This document shows, in pieces, positions 52,548-64,000 of a stretch of DNA of 64,000 nucleotides. The DNA lies in contig JANVCC010000030.1 of NCBI GenBank assembly GCA_025345505.1, positions 4,188,533 through 4,252,532 on the forward strand. Reading direction: 5' to 3'. The number at the start of each line of letters is the position of its first letter. The first letter of the stretch is position 1. The translations under genes were made by a program, and so were the position numbers. Below the pieces are notes generated by a model that saw only the letters and a list, made by a program, of their open reading frames with translations, searched no databases and had not been told where the DNA came from. The stretch is from Todiramphus chloris collaris (taxonomy: Eukaryota; Chordata; Aves; Coraciiformes; Alcedinidae).

Positions 52548-52700
52548 CACTGTACATTCTTTCAGTCTGTTGATCTCTCTTGCGTGTCTATAAACACAGA
52601 AATATTTGCAGAAGCTGAGTCCTATCCTGCAGCAGCCAGGGAATATTTGTGTGCATGGTGCTGTGGCCTTTTAGGGCTTTCTGGGTGGAAACAAGTGTAA
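52542..52700 (+). other. Open reading frame continuing into intron 2
   Basis: If the donor is skipped, the MECOM frame stays open for 52 codons (starting VRHCTFFQSVDLS) until TAA at 52698-52700. This would give a truncated protein with a broken PR domain. Human MDS1-only transcripts also end shortly after GWE, but with a different, spliced tail of similar size; I see no clear similarity between the two tails. Probably intron by default. Confidence 0.3.
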
Positions 52701-52712
52701 ATTAAAAAAAAA

Positions 52713-52749
52713 GTGGTGGTGGGGTGGGGGGGGGGGGGGGGGAAGGGAA
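52713..52749 (+). repeat. G-rich tract with quadruplex potential
   Basis: gtggtggtgggg is followed by seventeen uninterrupted G at 52726-52742 and then aaggg. It lies about 170 bases downstream of the MECOM donor on the transcribed sense strand, so the nascent RNA would carry it. Confidence 0.92.
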
Positions 52750-54760
52750 GAATTATTGTTGCTCTTCATGCATGAAATCTGTCTGGGTGGATATAGGCAA
52801 GGGTTGCCTCTTCTGGGGAAAGAGAGGAGGAAGTTGCGTCGTCAGAACATTTCTGTGCCTTTTTTAGTGTGCTCTTGCAGTGTGTCTGTGGGTGAGGGAT
52901 TTGCAAACGACACTGAGCAGTTTGAAAAGAAACCGGGTGCTGCTTTCAAGGCTGTGAATCGCCGTTTTCTGTCAACAGTGATTAGAATAGCCCTAAAATC
53001 TATATTGTGTGGCTAAAATTGCTATTGCAGAACTTGGTGCTACTCGGGGGCTTTGAAAGCTCGGGGATTGATCCTGCTTCCGTTTAACTTAATGGGAATT
53101 TTGCCATTCATTTGCTGGTGTCAAACCTAGAACACGTGGGAATGATGTGGCTCATGTTACTTCTGCAGATGCTCCGAGAAATGTTGCTTTTCCTGAAGGA
53201 GCTCAAGGCCTTCTTTGGCCAGTACAGTGGTTACCTCTTGCTTTCCCTGCCTTTGGGGATGACATCTTTTCCTCATGATATCACGGTGGAACTGGCTGAG
53301 CTGCAGATCCATGGCCAGGTCAGGGCTTTAGACATCAAGCAGTGCACATTGCCACTTGCATCATGGTGTAACAAATGTTCTTGTGGGTTTTTATTCATAG
53401 CTTTAACAATGTGCTGTAGAAACAGAGCGCAATCTCAGCTTTCCATCTGTACGTTTCCTTTGGTTTCTGATAAGGGGAGAAGTGCAGAGTTTGCACAGCT
53501 CTCCAGGGGCACGACTGACCTCTGGAGAGATGGGAGGTTCCTTTTCCCAGGAAAAATGGAGATGTGCTGTGGAGCAAAGCTTTGCAGATATGGTGGAAAA
53601 TAGAGGTTTGATTTGCTTTTAACTGTCCATAAATACTTGGTGAGTTCATTCCAAACTTTCCAGCTAGTTGTTTAAACATTTGAGAGACCTGTGACAACAT
53701 GACAGAAGAGTGTCAAGAGAAATTATAGACTTGGCAGCACTCTATCAAGTTAACAGACCCTGATGCAATATAATTGCTGGTAAGAAATCTTTATTATTTG
53801 AGAAAGGCACCAGGAAACTGTAAAATCTGACCTTTAACCACACCACAATTAAACTCAGATATTGATAACAGAAATTGGAGCAAAACTTCTGAGACGCAGA
53901 TGAACTTGCAGATTTAAAATATTCCAAAATAAGGACATTTTAGATTGGATCCTCAGGTGGTGTAGTGCAGGGTGGCCCCACTAAAAGGGAGGGAAATCCA
54001 TCCTGATTTTCACACCCTTAGATGCTAATAATACACTGCAATATTAGAGGTGGGTTTTCCCACTTAAAATATTTAGGATTTTGAGGTCTGTGGAATCCAG
54101 ACAATAAATTAATATCTTGATGATTCTGGAAGCCTAGGTGGCAGACTGAATCCCTTTCAAGCTGCAGAACTCATGCCATTTGAACAGTGTTACATATTTG
54201 GGACAACTGGGGAGAGGCTATTTAAAAGTGTTGGAGCAAAATCACACAATCATTGATTCCCTCTGCAGTTTGGCCACTCATCTAGAAGTACTCTGCAGTG
54301 CTCAGTGGACCTTGAAACAGAATATTTTTCCACCAAGTGGGTTAAGTACATTTATTGTAATTGAAGGGAGACAAAGAAATGCTGGTTACCAGAGTTTATG
54401 CAATGATTAAAATGGCACGTAGTAAAGTTTAAGGCTAATGGACAGATGTGGGGGGACCTGGCAGTGCCGGAGAAGAGCTTACCAGTGCCCATCCCAGCCC
54501 AGGTGCTCATCATCACACTGCTCTGGAAACTACCACTTTCTTGGACCTGTGCTTGGGGATGAAAATGGGAGGAAATAAGCCAAAGTGTGTGGGGTGAGGC
54601 AGTTCTGAAGGAAGAATGGGATGGTGAGGGAAAGGCATTGTTTATTGAGGCTTAGGTATGGTCTTGGGGATTTAAGCTTTTCTAGTGTCCATTTTTCTAT
54701 CCAAATGGGCATTTTTGTGAAACAGGGCATTTGTCCTGCCAGGTGCCAGTAAGTTGTTTA
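52750..54760. other. Intronic sequence, no gene seen
   Basis: Unique-looking DNA. ORFs at 52756-53016, 53112-53603 (+) and 53395-53700 (-) show no PR-domain continuation, no zinc finger and no other domain. Confidence 0.55.
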
Positions 54761-55252
54761 AATCACAGAACCATAGACTGGTTTGGGTTAGAAGAGACCT
54801 TTCAGGGTCATCCAGTCCGACCCCCCCTGCAGTGAGCAGGGACATCTGCAGCTAGAGCAGGTTGCCCAGAGCCCTGGCCAACCTGACTTGGAGTGTTTCT
54901 AGGGGATGGGGCATCAACCACCTCTCTGGGCAACCTGGATCAGTGTTTCGCAACCCCCATTGTAAAAAAATCTCTTCCCTCTAGTCTAAATCTCCCCTCT
55001 TTTAGTTTAAAACCATCACCCCTTGTCCTGTTACTAACAGGCCCTGCTAAAAATCTGTCCCCATCTTTCTGATGGGCCCCTTTAAGTACTGAAAGGCCTC
55101 AATAGGGTCTCCCCAAAGCCTTCTCTTCTCCAGGCTGAACAACCTCAACTCTCAGCCTGGCCTCATACACCAGGGGTTTCAGCCCCCTGATTGTCTTTGT
55201 GGCCTCCTCTGGTCCTACTCCAACAAGTCCATGTCCTTCTTGTGCTGAGGAC
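54761..55252 (-). mobile_element. CR1 LINE 3' region, about 490 bases
   Basis: Reading left to right, it opens with aatcacagaaccatagactg gtttgggtta and continues through gcaggttgcccagagccctg, accccttgtcctgttactaa, tctcttctccaggctgaaca and catgtccttcttgtgctgag. All of these are reverse-complement landmarks of the avian CR1 3' region, so the element's 3' end is at 54761. It contains no coding sequence of note. It is the best-preserved 3' end in the window. Confidence 0.97.
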
Positions 55253-56584
55253 AAATGGGACATTCAGTCTGCTGATGGTGATACCAGGGTAAAATTTCAT
55301 TATTGTGTTTTAAAGGGAGGAAGGATAGAAGCATGTATGTATTTCTGTATGTTGCTGACTGTGGTTTTAAGTGATTTTTGTAGTACAAAAGGTTTGAATT
55401 TCCCTGATGTAGCTACTGTCATGATGTTCTCTCACGTTTGTTTATATGTGATTCCTAGAATGGTTCATGGTGTTATTAGAGGTCATCTGTGTCTGGTGAC
55501 TTCAAAAGGTGAGATGTATCAACCTGGCTAACTGGTCCCACAGACCAAAGAAAGCATTTTGCTGTGGCCTGTGTCCTACTCATCTCTTCCCTCACCTGTG
55601 CATTGCTCAGGGAAATACATAGTAGGGTGCAACACTGCTAATACTTGTGTACTTACTCAGTTCTCATTAATAGACTCCCCTGGGGCTACAGAGAGGATGA
55701 TTAGATTATGGGGAAAAATCAGTCTTTCAACTTTATGTGCATTTTTATGAGTTTAAGGTGAAACACTGAATGTACAATGGTGCTTGACTGTCAAAGGTGA
55801 TGAAGGAAGAATCTCCTTGTAAGAAAATAGTTATCATAAACATTAAAATATTTTGGAAGGAAAACTGAGCATCCTCCCCAGATGTCTTCTGATGCTGTAC
55901 ATGTTGAAGATTTTGCTATTAAAGATTATCTTTTTTTTTTTTTTTGCAATGGTTTAGAATTGCGAGGTAGCCTAGAGTCATAAACTTGAAATTTTCAAGC
56001 CAAAACCCTATGTGCACATTGCAGGGAAGAGTTTATAGCTGCACACAAATTTGGACTGTAACTATGTTTTTGGAAAGGACATTTTTTATCCCCTTGCAAA
56101 AGGTTGTCATAGTTTTGGGTATTTCCAGCTGTCGAATACTTCTGACTTCCAGTTTTTGTGACTGACATCCATCTGAGTTGATACTAGGATTAGACTGTAG
56201 TGGTTGGGAGAGAAGTGTAAGCTGGAGGAACTGTTGCTGTTAAATTTTGCAGCCAGGCAGTTGATAATAAAGAAAAATTTGCTGCAGAGGGCTGAGGAAT
56301 TTCATGGGGCCTGTTCTTACATTCCCCTATAGCAAGACTCCTTACAGCGTCAGTGCAGAGTTTTGTTAGAGCAAGTCCAAGAAAACAATGTCTATTGTGT
56401 CCATTTATATACTTCAGCCATAAAACACACTCTGGGACAAAGAGAATTTGTTGTGATAGAGTTGTGCTTGGGTCACGATTAGAGTGCTGTGGACCAGTTT
56501 AAATGAAAAGCTATAAATTTGACTTTTTATCTCATTTTGTGGGTCTAGAGCTAAGCATTATCTAATCAGGTATTGGTTAGCTAA
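55253..56584. other. Intronic sequence, no gene seen
   Basis: A/T-rich, with a 15-base T run at 55931-55945. No ORF of interest. Confidence 0.55.
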
Positions 56585-56745
56585 AGTACAAATCGAACAG
56601 GGGGTCACCGGACAAGGGGAAAGGTCGAGCTTTTTTGCAGTTTGTCACTGAGGTTTTAGTATTTGCCGGCAGCCCGAATATCCGAGGGGGTTGGGAGGCT
56701 GTTGCTCGGTGGTTGTTTGAAAAGGGAAAATTGACCGCGTCTTAA
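56585..56745. promoter_or_regulatory. Small CpG cluster, candidate regulatory element
   Basis: Nine CpG dinucleotides lie between 56594 and 56739 in a region where CpG is otherwise rare: aatcgaac, tcaccgg, ggtcgagc, tgccggc, cccgaat, tccgagg, ctcggtgg, gaccgcg. It includes nuclear-receptor-like words (ggggtcaccggac, aaaggtcgag). It is too small for a classical CpG island. Either a constrained or unmethylated element or a young insertion could explain it. Confidence 0.4.
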
Positions 56746-58480
56746 TCAACAAAAGAAAACAAGCTTTTAAGAGATGGCAGTAATTATATTTATTTATTTA
56801 TTTAAAAAAGAGGAACACAAATTTAGTGATTTCATCATGGTTCATGCCCTGCTATGAAAAACAACTGGGAGAGTATTTCAAAGAGAGCCTTTGAACAAGT
56901 CACCAAACCACGTGAACCTATCTTCAACTAGCACCTTCCGGATCACGTTGAATATTCAAACTCAGGTCTCTTACTGCTACAGCAAACTCCAAGTCTTATT
57001 CTCAGGGACAGTTTCTTCACAGCTCTTTTTATCCTAAACTTTTATTTCTTTGGTGGGAAGGCAAAACCAGGAGCAATAAACTCTAATAAATTGAATATGT
57101 CACAGAAATAAAAAAGATTTTAGAGCTTTATAAAGCAGCATATGATCTGTTTATAGAGCAGAGTATATTTTCCTGTCCTGAAAGTGAGGCTGAAAAAAAC
57201 ATCTCACATTTGGTAAAATATGCTTGATGTGATTCTATTATTTCTAAATGAAAATTAGGAGTCCATTTGACTATTTGTTTACTTCTCCTCTAACATTTTT
57301 AATGTCACTCTTTGGTGAATGTTGCATAGCTTCTGAAAAATTGTTCTGAGTACAGGCTTCCCACTGGTTTATAGGGGCTGGCATACTTGCCATTTTAAGT
57401 TTCAGTTCTGTACTCTTTGGCTTTCTCTTGACATCTTTAAAATTTTACTTTGTTATTTGAGATTCAGGGTTCTAGGTGTACTGCCTGTCTCTGTGAATAT
57501 GAAATAGTAAGTTAGAAAATGTAAATGTACAGGCTTTTAGAGTTGGAATTTCATGTATACACTTCCAAATGTGGGTTGTAGCACCTAAACCGGCAGCTTA
57601 GTTTTCTTGCTCTCAGAGTCTGAAAACTTCCATTGTGACCAATGGCAGTTACCATTTGGTTTCTCTCTGTGTAGATATTATCCCCTATTTTTGGGTCCTC
57701 CTTTGGAAAAATCTGTGTCTCTTGTTTAAAAAAGAAAAACAACCCACAAATAAACAAGTAAATGAAACTGAAAAGTAGCATCTTCTAAATAACTGCATAT
57801 GAGATTCATGCATCTTAAAACTTGTGTTAAGCTATTCTTAATAAATAATGGCAGTGCTGAGGGAAATAACTCCCTAGTATTCAGTGAAATCACACTGGGA
57901 GAGAGCAGTAGATGGTCTTTTTCAAAATGGAAAAATAAAAGGAATGAAGACTTTATCACTTCTCACTATTTTTCTTTGGGCTATGGAGTTTGTCCTAGAC
58001 TTAAATAAAAACCGCTTAATTTTCTGTTGTTGTCGGACACTTTCACACTGCACTGACTTTTACAGACCAAAGCTTGACCTTTCCTTCAATTGTTTTTATG
58101 TGCATTTACACACTAAGTAACTCCACACTCAGTCAGGTGGTTGGAAAGTAAGGAAGTATAATGCCGATTCCTTGTCTAGGTTTTCTCCTTGCTTATAGAT
58201 TTTAGCACTATAGGGACTCCAGGAACCTTTGCAAAATTGTTTTTGAAGCTAAAGCAGAATTAAGAATGTGGGTTATCCTGTTACTTGGAATTAAGCAGGA
58301 CTAATTTGTTTTATAGTGGGGGTGGGCATGCTTTTTGATAGTGTATTCTCCCCCAGGATAATAGACCATCCACTTCTGACAGCTGCAGGTGGGGGTGGCA
58401 TCCTTACCTTTTCTTCAATACATAGGTGACTTTTTATCCCATTTGGAGCTCAGCTTTGCAAGGCACAGAGCACTCTGGCT
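56746..58480. other. Intronic sequence, no gene seen
   Basis: A/T-rich, with an (attt)n run at 56785-56804. ORFs around 57551-57959 (-) and 57799-58120 (+) overlap each other and are unconvincing. Confidence 0.55.
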
Positions 58481-58575
58481 GAGGTCCAATAAAGCACTTA
58501 AGCACGGGCTTATCATCAACAGGATTACCCAGGTGTTTGAGTTAAGCATGTGCTTAGCTGCTGTGTTAAGCTCTC
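58481..58575. repeat. Old palindromic interspersed repeat
   Basis: aataaagcacttaagcacgg and gagttaagcatgtgcttagc recall the sauropsid repeat whose hallmark is 'cttaagcacatgcttaa' in both orientations around a 'tcaatggga' centre. The two halves here are diverged and the centre is eroded. Library name not recalled. Confidence 0.6.
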
Positions 58576-60149
58576 TGGTAGGGACATAGTGTTCAGTGCC
58601 ACATAGGATGGAGTTCATACCGTGTATCTTGCCTGGGGTGAGTATGCACGAGGGTGCTTCAGACAGCCCCTTGAAAGTTGCCTACAAAACAGGCGTTGCT
58701 TACAGTTCTGCTAGTGTTACCAGTCTGAATTCTTCTGTTGTTTGTATCTGTGTCTTGCGGTGAGGCTGCGATTAAGTCGATGCCACTGAAGCAGTAGGAG
58801 TCCTGTAGCAAGATAGCTTGATGCTTCACGAGCAAGGTGTTGCTCTATGAGCTGATGTCAGTTGTAGACCTTAACCAGCTGCTTGGCTGTTAACACCAAA
58901 CTTCTCCCTGCTCAGAGGGCAGGCAGTTTATAATTACATATGCACAATCATCAGGTCCTTGAGTAGCAAGGTACAAGCAGGTGGACTTGTTCGGTTTGAA
59001 TGAGACATATTGATGGCAAAGGGAAACTGTTGTTCCTTTGGGTTACTTCAAGTGTATCGATGAGGGTTAGGACATGGGAACAACAGAGTAGTTCTCTGTT
59101 TTTCTCTGCTATTCCTTACTTCCACTTTTTAATTCTTCTATTAACAGAATTAAGTAGAACCTCACATTGAGTGTGGTAGGACATGATGCTCTGTTATTTT
59201 GGACAAAGACCACAATCTTCCCTTTCTCAGGCAAATCTGCTGTTTGGTGGAAAGTGAGGATGAATAAGATCTGCAAAGCTCCTTCTTTGGCTTTCTCATG
59301 GAACTATTCTCAAAAAAATGTTCAAAACTGTATTGCACAAGGGTAGCTGAGAGGCTGTAGCAGCTGCCAGAAGGGAGGTGCTGTTTGCCTCTATCCTGGA
59401 GCTGCTTCTCATAGGGCTGATAAGCTGCTGAGCCAACCCAAAGTCAACGTGGCAGCAGCATCAGGAAGGGGTTATCAGCTGAGCGGATGCTGGTGTGAAA
59501 TCTCACATAAAACCTTTGTCTCAATTAAACCCGAAACGATTTTTGTAGAATTGACTATTCCTCCACCAACAGTGGATGCTTCACCTTGTCCTTGACCCTG
59601 GGTGCAGGAAATCGCCTATTTCATGGTATGGTCTAAAGCCACAGAAATCCCTATGTAGGTCTGTGTATATATCCCCTACAAAGCCACGAAGGTGTAATTT
59701 AATCAGGAGAAGCCTTAACTTCTGAAGGAAACAAAGTGAAACAGTAAGGGTCAAGTGGACTTAGAAGTAGGAAGGGGGAGAAGGTAGTTTTGTTACCTTC
59801 TTCAGAGTAGAACTGAGAGGATGTTTCAGGAATTGTATTCCTCTTCAAAATAAGGTGGTTATTACTCACTCGAATGTGACCTGGGTAATTTTATTTGAGT
59901 TCAGTAGCATTTCATCCAAGCAGATGATAGCACAGAATAAACTGAGAGAAAAGCTGACATCAGAGTAGGTCTGTGAGATTATGAAAATACAAAGAAAAAT
60001 AATTGAGATACACCAGATGTCCCTTTAAAAGGCAAAAACTGTAGATTGGCTAAAGCCAATAAGACAGACAACATCAGAAAGAAAAATAGAAAAGATAGAA
60101 CTGAAGAGAATAATAATTGTGTCTAATAGAACTGACAATCATAATTCTT
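58576..60149. other. Intronic sequence, no gene seen
   Basis: Unique-looking DNA without ORFs over 60 codons, consistent with plain intron. Confidence 0.6.
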
Positions 60150-61330
60150 CCCATTAAATAAATATATTATAAAAAAATTTATTATAAAATGCCACATTAT
60201 GCAAGCCAGGATTCAAAGATGAGTTCTTTGCATTAAGTACAGTAGATGCCATTAAGGAAAACAGTCAATATGTCACTAAGCCACGGCCTGTAAAATTAAA
60301 TTGATTTGGTAAATGTAAGTAAGATAGATCTGTTTGCTTTCATCATCAATTTTGAGTGGGTGAACAGGTGATGTCACCAACCTGGGAGCGATAAAGATGC
60401 AGGACCATCTGGAAAGCTTTGTGATGGATGGGCAACTGCTTTTGGATAGTGACAGTGCTGTGGTACTTTGTCACTTGGGATGCAGTACTTAATAACTTTT
60501 CAATACCATCATAATAAATTTCACTGCCTTATTAATATAGAAATGGTGAGTTATTACTGTGATGGCTATTGTAAATAACAAGAGATGCAGCTGTCAGAAG
60601 CTGATTGTTTGGGCATGTTTCTTTAAGCAACACAGTTGACTTGGGATAATCAACGTATGTCTATACCAGCAGAGTTTATTGCTCTTGTCAAAAGAAAAAG
60701 CTGCATTATTCAAAAATTATATGAAGTCCATAATAAACAAGTTTAATATATTATCAGACTTTTCCTATAAGTTTCCTAACACAGAATAATAAATCACTTT
60801 TAATAATGCCTTTCCATGTACAATAATATCCTTATGCTGTAATAATGTCCTTTCCTAACTATTCACCAAACAGAGAAGTTCTGAAAAAACAGAAAGGTAT
60901 CTCTCACTCATCAGAACACTTACTAAATTAAATCTCCCTATTTCATTAGAAGGCTACTTTTGATACAAAGCTGATGGGCTCTAGCTGTGTCTTTCTTTTT
61001 TATTTTAATTGAACAGATGTAGTTAAAAGTAATCTATGACAAAGAAATACAGACAAAATTATAACCATGTGTCCCTAAATACTGGCAGGAAAGAGCATCT
61101 GTGGGTGTTTTATGAAAGCCCAGGACTGCTCCGTGACACTGCTGCTAATGTCATCGGTCTGAGGACCAGAGAGAAACAAAATGCATAGACAGTTGTTAGC
61201 AGAAGATGAATTACCAGATCAATCATTTAACACCATTCACAGTATTATACCATTGTTCCCTGGGAAGATAATTAAATCAATGATGTCTTTCTTATTTGTG
61301 TAAAGAGGCACAAACTTGTAAAGAATATCC
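60150..61330. promoter_or_regulatory. Candidate cluster of conserved noncoding elements
   Basis: Over 1 kb of A/T-rich, ORF-free and repeat-free DNA with many TAAT/ATTA and GATA words: attatgcaagccaggattc, aaattaaattgatttgg, ttgggataatcaacg, gctgctaatgtcatcggtc and cagatcaatcatttaacacc. Absence of even short ORFs and the A/T density fit enhancer-like conserved DNA, but plain A/T-rich intron is not excluded. Confidence 0.3.
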
Positions 61331-61574
61331 AAAGCTCCTCAAACATATTATTTCTGGATTTTTTTTTTTTTTAAATCCTACCGACTTTGCCTTTCAGTCT
61401 GTAGCTTTGTCCCTTTTCAATTAAATGTCTCTCCACCATTTCTATGACTGCTGAAAAGAGAGCCAGCAGTCTATTAACAGGCAATAAAGTTCAGGAAGCC
61501 TAAGACTAGTTTCTTGGGTCAGAGGTGAAAATTGCATACTAAATGAAACAAAGGTGGGTCTTGATGGCTCAACA

Positions 61575-61720
61575 AGCGGTGGGGAGACGAGCATACATTC
61601 GGGCGGAGGAGACGGTCGTCATTAAACACATTAAACATCATTCAAACGAAGACAGGAGTTAGTGTACGGCAGAATGCTTATTAACCCAAATGAACACATG
61701 CACTTCAGAGGATATAGCGC
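61575..61720. promoter_or_regulatory. Small CpG cluster beside A/T-rich words, candidate regulatory element
   Basis: Nine CpGs in about 145 bases (aagcggt, gagacgag, ttcgggcgg, gacggtcgtc, aaacgaa, tacggc, tagcgc) directly followed by aaacacattaaacatcattc. In a CpG-poor, A/T-rich neighbourhood this retention is conspicuous. There is no ORF or known repeat. Confidence 0.42.
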
Positions 61721-63142
61721 TTGGCATTTAAACCACTGCATGATTTAAGAGTGCCATTGAAATCTGGGCATTTGGTCTAATAAAGACATCACTAAAATTA
61801 AAAAAAAAAAAAACAAACCAACCCAAAACCCCAGCTCCTGCTTGCTAGAGCCTTCAGATTGAGATGTGTTAGTCAGAATAGTACAAAAATACACTTACTT
61901 GGAAGTAAAGACTTGAAAGCAGTAATTGGCTAATAGAGTATTTCCACCCCAGAGAGTATTAATATAGCATTTTATTGATGTGTCAGCCCTCATGTCTCCT
62001 GGCTGAGCGGTAGGTGGTACGCACAGGAGTGAAGACATAGGTTGTCACAATCCAGCCCGGTTTTATGTGATCTCATTAACTTTGGCACATACAATAAGCA
62101 TTAATTTGGAGAAAAAAACCCAAATCAAAACAAAAAAAAAACCCAACAAATGTTAAGTAGCCTTTCCTTTTAAAGCACAGTCCCAGCATTTAGTGTGGAA
62201 AGACATAAAAGATCCCACAAAAGGCATAATATTTCATCAGGTGAAGCCTACGGAGTAAAGGGGCTCTTGTGTATAGTGGGTTTCCCAAAGTGTTGTTTTT
62301 AGTCTTGGCTTGATGAAGTGTATTGGCAACATGCACGGAGCGGGTGCTGAACACGCTGTGTTGGAGACCTGCTGTGTAGCCCTTCAGGGTTTCCAACAGT
62401 AACTTTTGGTGCCCTCTTATCTTTTTGAAAGGGCCTCAAGTGGTAAATTGGCTTTCAAAAAGTGCAGCTATGACTATATGGGTATTCTGTTAAAAATAAA
62501 GTGTGAATACTTATGTTTTTGAAAAGATTTGTGGTCATAGTCTTTCTGTTGCTTACAGCAGTGGCTATTTCAAAACCATGGCAGTAATGTTGATTTTGTG
62601 CAAAAATGGAAATCTGTCCTGCATGAGAAAGTGGAAGTTTGGGTATAAGAAAGGTTCAACATTATTGCATTTACAGAAAATATTCTTTAAAGCCAATTTT
62701 ATCTAGCAATAACCACTATATAAGCCAAAATTTTCATGTGAATATGGAAAAAGTAATTTTTTTGCTAGTGTTAACTTGGTATCTACCTATTTGGAGTACC
62801 TACATATGTTAGGCATCCAAAGAAGCAGTTAACAACAAGGAGAGAAAAAAGTTTTGTCTTCCGTAATGCTAAAACCAGAAATGATCCTACCAAACCCTCT
62901 GTGTCTGCAGAGGAAGATGATGCTGATGCCCAGGGAGAGTAGATCTGCTGCGGTGCCTTTCTATGCCCTTTGAAATACACCTTCTGTTTTGCACGGAGGA
63001 CATCATCTTACAATTTTCCCCCACTTAAGACTATGTAGGGACCTCTTTTTCTTACTTATTTGAAGATCTGTGGTCTCAAAGTGCAATTCCTTCAACCTGC
63101 TGGCCCCAGGCAGTGCAATTCTACTCTTTGCCCTCTTCGCTC
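61721..63142. other. Intronic sequence, no gene seen
   Basis: Unique-looking DNA. A-rich low complexity lies at 61800-61832 and 62113-62151, which creates no coding signal. Confidence 0.55.
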
Positions 63143-63201
63143 CCATAGCCAGTGCTACTGTCCTCCTCTACCTCCTTCCATAGCCAGTGCTCCTGTCCTC
63201 C
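63143..63201. repeat. Short direct repeat, 35-bp period
   Basis: The 24-base block beginning ccatagccagtgct occurs at 63143-63166 and again at 63178-63201 with one mismatch. Both copies sit in a C/T-rich area. Confidence 0.85.
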
Positions 63202-64000
63202 ACACCATCCCAAAACATTGTAGCCGATGGAAATCCTTGTTCAGCATTGGGGGGGGGGAATAAAAGCATAATTTCATTCTGTCCAACCTCTTCCACATCC
63301 TTTGCCAGTCCCCTCCATCTCTGCCTCTCATTTTCCTCCCTTTATTTTTCAGCAGGTCACTGCTATGATGGTCATCTTTGCCCTCAACGTTAACCACACA
63401 TACAGGCTACTAACCAGGCTCTGACTGCTTTTAATGCCTGCATATATTTTAATTTTCTGCCACACCTTTTCCTGTCTTTGGTCTCTTCATGTAAACATTT
63501 CATTGTCCTTCAGTCCACTTAGGCTCGGTGCTTCACTGGCCTCAGTGACATAGTTGTGCCCTTATCTTCCTACATACTCTTCCTCTTCTTGAAGCATCAC
63601 CACTATTGCCCTTGGCAAAGCAGTTCAGCCCCTACCAGTACAGGGCTCCACTACTTCCTTTCAAAAGTTGACTTTTCTCAAATCATCTCCCAAGTTTGGT
63701 GGCTAACATTGTTGAGAAAAAAAGGCAACATCTCAACTTCTGCCCTCAAAGCCTGTTCCCTCCCATCCATGCGAGCGAAGCTGAATAAAACGTGTTTTAG
63801 GCAGAAATAATGATGCCCTATTTTCACACTAGTTTAAATAATTATTTGAAAATTATGACTTTAACAGAAGCTGGTTTGTGTGTAAAGAAACCGTCATGGC
63901 AGGGATTCAGCTCAGTACATGTGACTTATTTGGCATTTGCATTCAAATACTTTTGTGCTTCTGGAGCATTTTTAAGACTTCACTATCTGCTCCCGCCACC
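63202..64000. other. Intronic sequence, no gene seen
   Basis: C/T-rich on the + strand up to about 63730, with a G run at 63250-63258. Short ORFs on both strands lack domains. Confidence 0.55.

Larger units (their letters stand above)
52542..64000 (+). other. MECOM: MECOM intron 2, 5' part (inferred)
   Basis: Everything right of the donor is assigned to the intron between this exon and the next MECOM exon, which is not in the window. No EVI1 promoter, CpG island or zinc-finger exon is seen. The gap is consistent with the very large second intron of the locus in other vertebrates. Confidence 0.78.

Noticed and set aside
52203-52700. Reading the exon as a stand-alone small gene starting at TTG
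   Set aside because: The MECOM homology begins upstream of that codon at a splice acceptor and stops exactly at a donor, so it is an exon and not a gene.
53112-53603. Possible next MECOM exon downstream
   Set aside because: The translation shows no continuation of the PR domain (no residues like the ILDEF block) and no zinc finger.

Overview
This window looks like bird genomic DNA taken from inside one very large gene. Several CR1 LINE fragments are present, including an almost uninterrupted reverse-transcriptase region at the left edge and four 3'-end fragments. This family and these 3' ends are typical of birds. Base composition is AT-rich and CpG-poor, homopolymer runs are frequent, and long ORFs are essentially absent, as expected for vertebrate intron.

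Only one protein-coding exon could be supported: positions 52192-52541 on the + strand. It encodes 116 whole residues with a good acceptor and donor, and it matches the second coding exon of MECOM (MDS1-EVI1, PRDM3), which leads into and starts the PR domain. On this reading, 1-52191 is the 3' part of MECOM intron 1 and 52542-64000 is the 5' part of intron 2. No exon 1, promoter, CpG island or zinc-finger exon is visible.

Layout: 1-1020 CR1 reverse transcriptase (- strand); 1021-52191 intron with CR1 fragments near 7.6, 24.5 and 28.2 kb, an unidentified protein-like open stretch on the - strand at 27657-28052, a hairpin-forming inverted repeat at 30615-30739, old palindromic repeats, and several A/T-rich segments dense in homeobox, GATA and octamer-like words that I read as candidate conserved enhancers; 52192-52541 MECOM exon; 52713-52749 a G-tract close behind the donor; 54761-55252 a larger CR1 3' fragment; 56585-56745 and 61575-61720 small CpG clusters in otherwise CpG-poor DNA; the remainder is unremarkable intron.

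The exon belongs to the long MDS1-EVI1 form, a PR-domain zinc-finger chromatin regulator. The short EVI1 form starts downstream of this window. The most plausible job of the surrounding DNA is long-range control of MECOM, but this is inferred from position and motif texture, since no alignment could be run. I found no undescribed multi-gene system here.
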